Assembly (NCBI GenBank): GCA_965261585.1
Contig: CBDHDN010000003.1
Coordinates: 40,199-104,198, forward strand
Source: CBDHDN01 sp965261585
GTDB taxonomy: Bacteria > Pseudomonadota > Alphaproteobacteria > UBA6615
Length of the DNA: 64,000 nucleotides
Direction: 5' to 3'
Translations under genes and position numbers: made by a program
Notes under the pieces: model-generated
Told to the model about the DNA's origin: nothing
What the model saw: the letters and a program-made list of their open reading frames with translations, nothing else
The model's database searches: none
Shown: positions 50,767 through 58,828 of the stretch, in pieces
Layout: each line of letters opens with the position of its first letter
Position numbering within the stretch: the first letter of the stretch is position 1

Positions 50767-51952
50767 AGTGCCACTGCGAGGCCGCGAGGCCGTCATCGGA
50801 CGCATGGCGGCGGATGACTGGCGCTATGTTTGTGTCAAGAAAACCGTCCTCGATGCACAAGAAGCTCGGATAGACCGTCAGCCTTTCCCGCAACTCATAG
50901 CCGCGTGCTCGCGTGGCGGCCTTGAGCTCTTCGATCTTCGGCCATGCCCGTTCCGGATTGATATGGTCGATCGTGACGGGCGAAATGCCCCCCCAGTCGT
51001 TCAGTCCGGCGTCGATGTAGTCGGCGTAGTGCGATTGGAGATTGGGTGGCGCCTGAACGCTGATCGAAGGGGCGAGCATCAGGCGGGCGACGGCAATCGT
51101 CCTCACCATATCCTCCAACGTCGGCTCCGGATGGGCCGCCATGGCCGTCCTGGGCTTTGCCCGGAAGTTTTGCACGATCACTTCCTGGATGTGCCCGTGC
51201 CGGGTGTGGACCTCGCTGATTGCAGACAAAGTCTGGACGCGCTCGTCCCACGTCTCGCCGATGCCGATGAGAATTCCGGTTGTGAATGGGACGGAGCGGC
51301 GACCGGCACGCTCCAGCGTCAGCAGCCGTCGCGCCGGCACTTTGTCCGGGCATGCGTGGTGGGCTTGACCCTTGCGCAGCAGGCGCTCGCTGACGCTCTC
51401 CACCATCATCCCCATGCTGCCGCAGACGGGCCTGAGCGCGACGATCTCGGCGTCGGACAGAGTGCCTGTGTTGACGTGCGGGATGAGCCCGGTCTCGGCC
51501 AGCACGAGGGCGCACATTGCCGCGAGGTAATCGGTCATGCTCCGGTAGCCGAGGATACGCAGCGCATCCCTGGCCTCGCGGTAGCGGAGCTCCGGCTTCT
51601 CGCCAAGGCTGAACAGCACCTCCTTGCAGCCCATCCGAGCCCCGTCGCGGGCAACCGCCAGCACGGCTTCAGGCGGCATCACTTGCGCCTCGGGCGAGCC
51701 GGGCGCCTTGACGAACGCGCAGTAACCGCAGCTGTCGCGGCACATGTTGGTAAGAGGAACGAAGACCTTTCGCGAGTACGTGATTACGCGGCCCCAGGCG
51801 GCATCACGCACGCTGGCCGCCTCGGCAAGCAAGGCGATGAGCTCGTGACCGGACGCGCCACCAAGCGGCAATGCCGCGGTCGCGCTGAGCACCGCCGCGC
51901 CGCTTGGGTCCGCCGGCGATTCGTTCGATCTAGCCAGGATGCTGTGCGACAT
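50765..51952 (-). CDS. cofG: FO synthase subunit 1, radical SAM enzyme
   Basis: 395 residues from ATG 51952 (MSHSILARSNESPADPSGAA). The radical-SAM Cys are C71, C75 and C78 in LTNMCRDSCGYCAF. KEVLFSLGEKPELRYREARD, IPHVNTGTLSDAEI, GQAHHACPDKVPARRLLTLE and NDWGGISPVTIDHINPERAW are CofG blocks. It catalyses the first radical step of FO formation with CofH. The longer frame upstream to 52135 lacks conserved sequence. An R1 element follows the stop. Confidence 0.9.
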   Translation of the reverse strand: MSHSILARSNESPADPSGAAVLSATAALPLGGASGHELIALLAEAASVRDAAWGRVITYSRKVFVPLTNMCRDSCGYCAFVKAPGSPEAQVMPPEAVLAVARDGARMGCKEVLFSLGEKPELRYREARDALRILGYRSMTDYLAAMCALVLAETGLIPHVNTGTLSDAEIVALRPVCGSMGMMVESVSERLLRKGQAHHACPDKVPARRLLTLERAGRRSVPFTTGILIGIGETWDERVQTLSAISEVHTRHGHIQEVIVQNFRAKPRTAMAAHPEPTLEDMVRTIAVARLMLAPSISVQAPPNLQSHYADYIDAGLNDWGGISPVTIDHINPERAWPKIEELKAATRARGYELRERLTVYPSFLCIEDGFLDTNIAPVIRRHASDDGLAASQWH

Positions 51953-52073
51953 AGCTCGTGAACCCAGGGTGCACGCGCTTGCGCGCCCTTTGCCAAATCT
52001 TGACCAGTTGGTTGGCTTTTTGTCAAAGCCAAAGCCGTCAGGGCGAGAGAATGCGCGGGACCCGCTGGCAAGC

Positions 52074-53261
52074 CTAGTCGGCAGCCTCCGGATAGGCCTC
52101 GCCCCGAGGTGCGCATTGTTTGTGGAACTCGCCATTCTTCATGATGGCCGTCAGTCGGGATGCGTCCTGCAGGATCCGGATGTCCGCGAGAGGATCGCCC
52201 TTGACCAGCAGGAGATCCGCCAGGCAGCCGGGTTCGATGCGGCCGAGCTCGTCACCCAGGCCCATGAGCTCACCGCCATGACGGGTCGCTGCGACGATGG
52301 CCTGTAGAGGGGTGAATCCCAGGAGTTGCACGAAGTGTTCTAGATCGCGGGCGTTGGTGCCCTGCGGATTGCAGAACAGACCGTAGTCGCCGCCTGGGAG
52401 CACGCGAATTCCGCGCCGGCGCATTGCGTTGGCGTTCTGGACGATCGCTTCCAGTTCCCGTTCCAGCTTGGCGCGCGTCGCAGTGTCATGCACCACGCCG
52501 TAGCGGTCGGCCTCGTGCGTGAGGGTATAGGGGAAGCCAATCGCCGGCGCGACGAAGACCCTCTCTCGCACGGATTCCAGGAGATCGAGCCCGCGCGCCC
52601 GCGCGACCTGTACGACCGTGGCGACCTCGTCGTCCGTCATGACCGTGGCGCCGCTGCCGGCCCCCATCGCGTCGAAGCCGCGGTCGCCGGATATGTTGAT
52701 CTTGAACGTGTCGACGCCTTCGCGTGCGGCCATTCGGCAGGCCGCGCGAAACGCGTCCGGCGAATCGCAGAGGACCGCGAAGCGAACCGGCGGTGGCAGC
52801 GAAAGGTGGATGGAATCCAGGTCGCCCAGATTGCCCGACGGCGTGGTTTCCTGGGTGGCGGCACGCAGTCGGGGGCCCGGGATGCGCCCGGCCTCTATGG
52901 CATCGCGAACGACGACGTCGAGGCGCGGCTTCGCCGCGGCGGCACTGAAACAGCTTGTGAAGCCGTGGTCGAGCAGCAGCCTGGCGTTCTCGATGGTGCC
53001 CAGCAAATGCTCCTCCACGGGCGTGCGGACGGAGTCGTAGAGGTCGCGGAAATCGAGGAAACTCAGATGGGCGTGGGCTTCGACCAACCCCGGCATGAGC
53101 GTATGGCCGGAGCCGTCGACAATCCGGGCATCAGCGCGCGAGAGGGTCTCGGGTGCCTTGGCAACCGCTTTGATTCGCTCCCCGACGACCAGCACCTCGC
53201 CAAGAAACGGCTCAGCGACGGCGTCAATAACTCGGACGCTGGTGAATAGGACGCCTGCCAT
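52074..53261 (-). CDS. Amidohydrolase, probably missing a catalytic segment
   Basis: 395 residues from ATG 53261 (MAGVLFTSVRVIDAVAEPFL). The N-terminal metal motif is LMPGLVEAHAHLSFLDFRDL (HxH). The carboxylated-Lys region is TFKINISGDRG, and the late GGDYGLFCNPQGTN carries the Asp. Between EVATVVQVARARGL and DLLESVRERVFVAPAIGF the family normally has about 30 residues holding two more metal-binding His (HAR... and ...YHA). These are absent here through an in-frame gap near 52590. The enzyme may be inactive or altered. It lies upstream of cofG on the same strand with a 121-bp gap. Confidence 0.75.
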   Translation of the reverse strand: MAGVLFTSVRVIDAVAEPFLGEVLVVGERIKAVAKAPETLSRADARIVDGSGHTLMPGLVEAHAHLSFLDFRDLYDSVRTPVEEHLLGTIENARLLLDHGFTSCFSAAAAKPRLDVVVRDAIEAGRIPGPRLRAATQETTPSGNLGDLDSIHLSLPPPVRFAVLCDSPDAFRAACRMAAREGVDTFKINISGDRGFDAMGAGSGATVMTDDEVATVVQVARARGLDLLESVRERVFVAPAIGFPYTLTHEADRYGVVHDTATRAKLERELEAIVQNANAMRRRGIRVLPGGDYGLFCNPQGTNARDLEHFVQLLGFTPLQAIVAATRHGGELMGLGDELGRIEPGCLADLLLVKGDPLADIRILQDASRLTAIMKNGEFHKQCAPRGEAYPEAAD

Positions 53262-53707
53262 CCGTCTGCCCCGGTTCGGTGCCGGCACCGTCAAGTCTAT
53301 CAGCGGTGAGCCGCGGGTGACAGCCATCCTTGGACCGTAGCGCCGCCGGTGCTCCCAGAACCCCGCGGGGCCCGCGCGTCCCGGGTTCCGGGTTCCGGGC
53401 CCGCTGTGTCGCACAATTCCGTCGCTGATCACCGGTTGGTGAGATTTCGTCCACCCACCGGCCGCAGGCGGCTTCGGCGGCAAATCCTGGTGACCTCATC
53501 GGGGCTGTGCGCGCTCTTCGCCGGCGTGTGATCACGGGTTCGTGCCGCCCACACCAAGCGCACAATAATTTGGTCCGCAATTGGGCCTGTAGGGCCTCGT
53601 TCGGACCACCATTTAGTCGAGAGTGTAACCAACTGTAACTATACCCAGAACGGGTTAACCATCCCGTCCCTCGGGGGCACAGCTGACAGGGTTCCGGCGG
53701 CGAAGAA
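53262..53707. other. Intergenic region between the amidohydrolase and the cyclase-TPR gene
   Basis: About 445 bp between divergent genes with no convincing coding frame. Near 53625-53665 it holds short repeats, gtaaccaactgtaac and ggttaaccatcc, that could be regulator sites for the cyclase gene. A cgggttccgggttccgggcc stretch near 53380 is a small tandem repeat. No confident promoter was identified. Confidence 0.5.
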
Positions 53708-55483
53708 ATGCGTAGGCTCGTCACCATCCTCGCCGCCGATGTCGTTGGCTACAGCCGCCTTATGGAGGCCAACGAGGAGGGTACGCTGTTAACGCTCGGC
53801 ACGTACCGGAAGGCCATCGGCGCGGTGATCAGCGGGCATGAAGGACGGATCTTTGGCGGCGCCGGGGACAGTATCGTCGCTGAATTCGGGAGCGCTATCG
53901 AGGCGGTTCAGTGTGCCGTCGCGATCCAATATGAGCTGAGGACGCGCAACGCCGACTTGGCCGAAGATCGGCGCATGCTATTCCGTATCGGCGTAAACCT
54001 CGGCGATGTGGTCGTCGATGGCGACGATCTGTTTGGCGATGGTGTGAACGTTGCCGCGCGCTTGGAGGCAATGGCCGAACCTGGCGGGGTCCAGATTTCC
54101 AGCAGCGTCTTCGAGCAAGTAAAGAATAAGCTGCCGATCATTTTTGAAGATATGGGGACAAAGAAAGTAAATAATATGTCAGAACCTGTTCACGGTTATC
54201 GCGTTCCAATAGAGGCCGCGGCAAATATTATCCAAGACAAGCGGCAGATTGATGTCACCGCGACGCGGCCGACCATAGCCGTCCTTCCGTTCGTGAACAT
54301 GAGCAGAGACGAAGACCAAGAGTATTTCGCGGACGGGTTGACAGAAGACATTACGACCGCACTGTCGAGCTGGCGATCATTCCCGGTCATCTCGCGGCAT
54401 TCGAGCTTCAGCTACAAGGGGCGCGTGGCCGAGGTGCAGCGGGTAATGCGAGAGCTGGGCGCTCGCTACGTCCTCGAGGGAAGCGTGCGCAAAGCGGGCG
54501 CTAGGGTACGGATTACGGTGCAGTTGAGTGACGCCGTAGCGAACCAGCAGGTATGGGCCGAGAAGTATGATCGTGAGTTGCAGGACATATTCGACCTGCA
54601 GGACGAGATATCTCAGCGTATCGCCGCCAGCCTCGAGCCAGAACTGAAGCGTGCCGAGCACCGGCGGTCGATTACGAAGAAACCGAAAGACCTCGCCGCG
54701 TGGGACCACTACCAGCGCGGCATGCACTATATGTACCAGTTCTCTTGCCAGGGCAATGCCCAAGCCCGGAAGATGTTCGAGCGCGCGGTCGAGCTGGATC
54801 CGGCGTACAGCGACGCCTATTCCGGCCTGGCGCTCAGCCACCACAGAGACATTTTCTGGGGCTATGTCGCGTCTGAGGAACCCTCGTTAACCCGCTTGCG
54901 CGAAGCAGCCCTGAAAGCAGTTATATGCGACAACAGGAGCTCGCACGGCCATCTGGTCCTCGGCTTTGCTTGCCTGTGGGCGGGCGAGTATGAGCAGGCG
55001 ATCGAGGCCGAGCAAAAGGCGCTGGAGTTGAACCCCAGCAACGCTTTCGCTCGTGTCTCCCTTGGCAATGTGTTCGATCTGGCGGGCGATCCCGAGCTGG
55101 GGATCGAGGAAATTCGGCAGGGGCTGCAGTTGAACCCGAAAGACCCCCGAAACCATATCTTTGTGACGAATCTGGCGCGGGGTTACCTTAACGCGCGCCG
55201 CTACGATGAGGCGGTCGAGTGGGCGCGCAAGGCGGTTCATCGGCCGCCGCATCCGCTGAAGTACATGGTGCTTGCCTCGAGCCTCGGTCACCTGGGGCGC
55301 CTGGAGGAGGCCTGCGTCGCCTTTGCGATGTGCGAGCGGGTCCAGCCTGGCTTCGTCGAGCGGTGGGCCCGAAGGCGGGTCTACAAGCGGCATGCAGACA
55401 ATCAGCACGTACTCGACGGCCTAGCAAAAGCGCGTTGCCGCGAAGGGGTCATGGGGCCGACACGCTTGGAGGCAACTGCCTGA
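53708..55483 (+). CDS. Class III adenylate cyclase fused to a TolB-like and TPR region
   Basis: 591 residues. The cyclase domain is residues 1-170: VTILAADVVGYSRLMEANEE, GGAGDSIVAEFGSAIEAVQC, RIGVNLGDVVVDGDDLFGDG and VNVAARLEAMAEPGG. A linker then leads to the common PTIAVLPFVNMSRDEDQEYF... LEGSVRKAGARVRITVQLSD module and at least four TPR repeats (FERAVELDPAYSDAYSGLAL, EQKALELNPSNAFARVSLGN). This cytoplasmic architecture is widespread in alphaproteobacteria, often in many paralogues. One Asp of the metal pair is present (AADVVGYS). It is full length, unlike the membrane cyclase at 19 kb. Confidence 0.85.
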   Translation: MRRLVTILAADVVGYSRLMEANEEGTLLTLGTYRKAIGAVISGHEGRIFGGAGDSIVAEFGSAIEAVQCAVAIQYELRTRNADLAEDRRMLFRIGVNLGDVVVDGDDLFGDGVNVAARLEAMAEPGGVQISSSVFEQVKNKLPIIFEDMGTKKVNNMSEPVHGYRVPIEAAANIIQDKRQIDVTATRPTIAVLPFVNMSRDEDQEYFADGLTEDITTALSSWRSFPVISRHSSFSYKGRVAEVQRVMRELGARYVLEGSVRKAGARVRITVQLSDAVANQQVWAEKYDRELQDIFDLQDEISQRIAASLEPELKRAEHRRSITKKPKDLAAWDHYQRGMHYMYQFSCQGNAQARKMFERAVELDPAYSDAYSGLALSHHRDIFWGYVASEEPSLTRLREAALKAVICDNRSSHGHLVLGFACLWAGEYEQAIEAEQKALELNPSNAFARVSLGNVFDLAGDPELGIEEIRQGLQLNPKDPRNHIFVTNLARGYLNARRYDEAVEWARKAVHRPPHPLKYMVLASSLGHLGRLEEACVAFAMCERVQPGFVERWARRRVYKRHADNQHVLDGLAKARCREGVMGPTRLEATA

Positions 55484-55623
55484 GCGGCGGCCCGTCGCGC
55501 AGGACTTTTCCAGGCGGGCCTGAGCCGAGCACACAGCGTGCGGTATGTGGTTACGCTTTCTGCGGACCGATCGATCCGAGACAGGGCTCGTTTTTCACTG
55601 TCGAGAACATTCTGAGTTTGCGC

Positions 55624-56096
55624 GTTCGCCCGTCGCCGTCGTCTGCGCCGGCGCCAAGGCGATCCTCGATGTGCCGCGCACGCTGGAGGTGCTGGAGACC
55701 CAGGGCGTGCCGGTGGTCGGCTACGAGACCGACCGGTTCCCGGCCTTCTACGTCCGCGACAGCGGCCTTGCCGTTGCCGCGCGTGTCGACACGGCCGACG
55801 CGGCGGCCGCCGTCATCGCCGCCCATCGGCGGCTCGGCCTCGGCGGCGGCCTGGTCATCGCCAATCCGCCGCCGGCCGCCCAGGCGCTGGCGGCGAGCGA
55901 GGTGGAGGCGCTGATCGCCGCGGCGCTGGCGGCGGCCGACGCGGCCGGCGTGCACGGCAAGGAGGTAACGCCCTATCTGCTCGATCGGCTGGCGCGCGCC
56001 AGCAACGGACGCACGCTCAAGACCAACATCGCGCTCCTGGAAGACAACGCCAGGCTCGGCGCGCGCATCGCCGTCGCCCTGGTGGCGCTCGGCTAG
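55624..56096 (+). pseudogene. psuG: Pseudouridine-5'-phosphate glycosidase, 5' half missing
   Basis: The C-terminal half is clear: SPVAVVCAGAKAILDVPRTL (with the catalytic-site Lys), VVGYETDRFPAFYVRDSGLA, HGKEVTPYLLDRLARASNGR and LKTNIALLEDNARLGARIAV. PsuG is normally about 305 residues; only about 155 remain. The frame upstream of 55624 (from ATG 55545) is unrelated sequence, so the 5' half was lost by deletion or replacement. No psuK lies next to it. Confidence 0.85.
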
Positions 56097-56113
56097 TGCC
56101 CGAGACACGTTGG

Positions 56114-56219
56114 TCCACCCCCCACCCCGACCCTCCCCCACTTGGGGAGAGGGAGTAGATCGTGCCGGGCGCGGTCTTGCTCCCTCCCCCCAAGGGGGGG
56201 AGGGTCGGGGTGGGGGTGA
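56114..56219. repeat. Dispersed palindromic repeat R2, two copies in inverted orientation
   Basis: Copy a (56114-56155) reads caccccgaccctcccccact with tggggagagggag; copy b (56178-56219) reads ctccctccccccaagggggg and agggtcggggtgggggtg. Each is a hairpin and together they form a larger palindrome between psuG and the helicase gene. Further copies are at 58.8 and 60.75 kb. Confidence 0.85.
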
Positions 56220-56249
56220 GACGGCCCACTACGAGAGTGAGCGCTAGGC

Positions 56250-58748
56250 ATGGCGGGGGTCGCCCTGCCGCTGGAGCAGGCGGTCGCCGCGGCGCCGCCG
56301 CGCGACCCGCTGCCCGCCGCGTTCGCCGGCTGGTTCGCCGGCCGGGGCTGGACGCCCCACCGCCATCAGCTGGCCATGCTGGCGGCGGCGCGGGCCGGCG
56401 AATCGGCGCTGCTGATCGCGCCGACGGGCGGCGGTAAGACGCTCGCCGGCTTCCTGCCCTGCCTCGTCGAGCTGTCCCGGCCCGGTGCGGATCCGGGTGC
56501 CGGTGCCGGCCTGCACACGCTCTACATCTCGCCGTTGAAGGCGCTCGCCGTCGACATCCACCGCAATCTCGAACAGCCGATCGCCGAGATGGGCCTGCCG
56601 GTGCGCGCCGAGTCCCGCACCGGGGACACGCCGGCGGCGAAGCGACAGCGGCAGCGCCGAAACCCGCCGCAGCTGTTGATGACGACGCCGGAAAGCCTGG
56701 CGCTGATGCTCTCCTGCACCGATGCGGACCGGGTGTTCGGCGGCTTGGCTTGCGTCATCGTCGACGAGCTGCATGCGCTCGAGGACAACAAGCGCGGCGA
56801 TCTGCTGTCGCTCGGCCTGGCGCGCCTGGGCCGGCTGGCGCCGGCCTGCCGCCGCGTCGGCCTCAGCGCCACGGTGGCCGAGCCCACGCGCCTGACCGAC
56901 TGGCTGTCGCGTGACGGCGCCGGGTCCGGGGTGCGGCTGATCCAGGGCAAGAGCGGCGCCCGCGCCGACGTCTCGATCCTGGTCAGCGAGGCGCACGTGC
57001 CGTGGTCCGGCCATATGGGCGTGCATGCGCTGCCCCAGGTGTACGACCTGATTTGCGGCGCCGGCACGACCATCGTCTTCGTCAACACCCGGGCCCAGGC
57101 CGAGATCGTGTTCCAGGAGCTGTGGCGGCTCAACGACGACAATCTGGCGATCGCGCTGCATCACGGCAGCCTGTCGGCCGAGCAGCGCCGCAAGGTCGAG
57201 GCGGCGATGACCCGCGGCGCCTTGCGCGCCGTCGTCGCCACCTCGTCGCTCGACCTCGGCGTCGACTGGGCGGCGGTCGGCCTGGTCGTCCAGGTCGGCG
57301 CACCGAAGGGGGCGACCCGTCTGGCCCAGCGGATCGGCCGCTCCAACCACCAGCTCGACCGGCCGAGCCGCGCTGTCCTGGTGCCGGCCAATCGCTTCGA
57401 GGTGCTGGAATGCCAGGCCGCCGTCGACGCCATCGAGGCCGGCGAGCTCGACGGCCTGCCGCGGCGGTCCGGCGGCCTCGACGTGCTGGCCCAGCATGTG
57501 CTCGGCATGGCCTGCGCGGCGCCGTTTGCGGCCGACGCGCTGTACGCCGAGGTGCGCTGTGCGGCGCCCTATGCCGACCTCGCGCGCGGTGATTTCGACG
57601 ATGTCGTGGCGTTCGTCGCGACCGGCGGCTATGCGCTCGGCACCTACGACCGCTATCGCCGCCTGCGCCTCGACGAAGCCGGGCGGTTCACCGTCGCGTC
57701 CGAGGCGATGGCGCGGCGCTATCGCATGAACGTCGGCACGATCGTCGAGGCGCCGACGCTGAAGGTGCGGATGCGCCGGGGCCGGTTCCTCGGCGAGGTC
57801 GAGGAGTCGTTCATCCAAGCCATGGTGCCGGGCGACACCTTCATGTTCGCCGGCCGTCTGCTGTGCTTCGAGCGCATTCGCGAGACGACCGTCGAGGTCT
57901 CCCCGGGGGCCGGCGAGGCGCCCAAGGTGCCGGCCTATATGGGTGGGCGCCTGCCGCTGTCGACCTATCTGGCCGACCGGGTGCGCGGCCTGCTGGAAGA
58001 CGCCGGCACGTGGCGCGCGTTCCCGGCACCGGTGCGCGAATGGCTGCGCCTGCAGCAATGGCGCTCGCTGCTGCCCGACCGCGGCGGCCTGCTGGTCGAG
58101 ACGTTTCCCCGCGGCACCAAGGAATACATGGTCATCTACTGCTTCGAGGGGCGTAACGCGCACCAGACCCTGGGCATGCTGCTGACCCGGCGCATGGAGC
58201 GTGCCGGGCTGGGGCCGCTCGGCTTCGTCGCCACCGACTATGTGCTGGCGGTGTGGAGCCTGCGGCCGGTCACCGACGTCGCCGCGCTGCTCGACGAGGA
58301 CATGCTGGGCGACGATCTGGAGGCCTGGATGGCCGATAGCAGCATGCTGCGGCGGACGTTCCGCAACGTCGCCGTGATCGCCGGCCTGATCGAGCGGCGC
58401 CATCCCGGGCAGGAAAAGACACGCCGCCAGGTGACGTTCAATGCCGATCTGATCTACGACGTGCTGCGTAGCCACGAGCCGAACCACATCCTGCTGCGCG
58501 CGACCCGCGGCGACGCCGCCGCGGGCCTCACCGATATCCGCCGGCTGGGCGACATGCTGGCGCGCGTCCAGGGCCGCATCCGCCACCGCCGCCTCGACCG
58601 CGTCTCGCCGCTCGCCGTGCCGGTGCTGCTCGAAGTCGGCAAGGAAAGCGTCTTCGGCGCTGCCGTCGAAGACCTGTTGGCCGAGCAGGCCGACGACCTG
58701 ATCGCCGAAGCGACCCGCGACGCCGACGTCAAGGAGCTGCCATTGTGA
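56250..58748 (+). CDS. Ligase-associated DEXH-box helicase (Lhr-type)
   Basis: 832 residues. RecA1 has Walker A LLIAPTGGGKTLAGFLPCLV and the DEAH-type box VIVDELHALEDNKRGDLL. RecA2 has TIVFVNTRAQAEIVFQELWR, ALHHGSLSAEQRRKVEAAM and RIGRSNHQLDRPSRAVLVPA. Winged-helix and Lhr-core domains follow up to residue ~830. This is the bacterial Lhr-core form that works with a DNA ligase and a nuclease in DNA-damage response. Its usual partner, pdeM, is the next gene but has been separated by a group II intron. No ligD/ligB-type ligase gene lies in the window. Confidence 0.9.
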   Translation: MAGVALPLEQAVAAAPPRDPLPAAFAGWFAGRGWTPHRHQLAMLAAARAGESALLIAPTGGGKTLAGFLPCLVELSRPGADPGAGAGLHTLYISPLKALAVDIHRNLEQPIAEMGLPVRAESRTGDTPAAKRQRQRRNPPQLLMTTPESLALMLSCTDADRVFGGLACVIVDELHALEDNKRGDLLSLGLARLGRLAPACRRVGLSATVAEPTRLTDWLSRDGAGSGVRLIQGKSGARADVSILVSEAHVPWSGHMGVHALPQVYDLICGAGTTIVFVNTRAQAEIVFQELWRLNDDNLAIALHHGSLSAEQRRKVEAAMTRGALRAVVATSSLDLGVDWAAVGLVVQVGAPKGATRLAQRIGRSNHQLDRPSRAVLVPANRFEVLECQAAVDAIEAGELDGLPRRSGGLDVLAQHVLGMACAAPFAADALYAEVRCAAPYADLARGDFDDVVAFVATGGYALGTYDRYRRLRLDEAGRFTVASEAMARRYRMNVGTIVEAPTLKVRMRRGRFLGEVEESFIQAMVPGDTFMFAGRLLCFERIRETTVEVSPGAGEAPKVPAYMGGRLPLSTYLADRVRGLLEDAGTWRAFPAPVREWLRLQQWRSLLPDRGGLLVETFPRGTKEYMVIYCFEGRNAHQTLGMLLTRRMERAGLGPLGFVATDYVLAVWSLRPVTDVAALLDEDMLGDDLEAWMADSSMLRRTFRNVAVIAGLIERRHPGQEKTRRQVTFNADLIYDVLRSHEPNHILLRATRGDAAAGLTDIRRLGDMLARVQGRIRHRRLDRVSPLAVPVLLEVGKESVFGAAVEDLLAEQADDLIAEATRDADVKELPL

Positions 58749-58756
58749 TCCCGGTT

Positions 58757-58810
58757 CTTGCTCCCTCACCCCCCACCCCAACCCTCCCCCCCTTGGGGGG
58801 AGGGAGCAAA
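58757..58810. repeat. Dispersed palindromic repeat R2, copy c
   Basis: gctccctcaccccccacccc, then aaccctcccccccttgggggg and agggagc form a hairpin just after the helicase stop and 19 bp before the group II intron. Confidence 0.85.
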
Positions 58811-58828
58811 ACGGCGCGCTCGGCTCTG

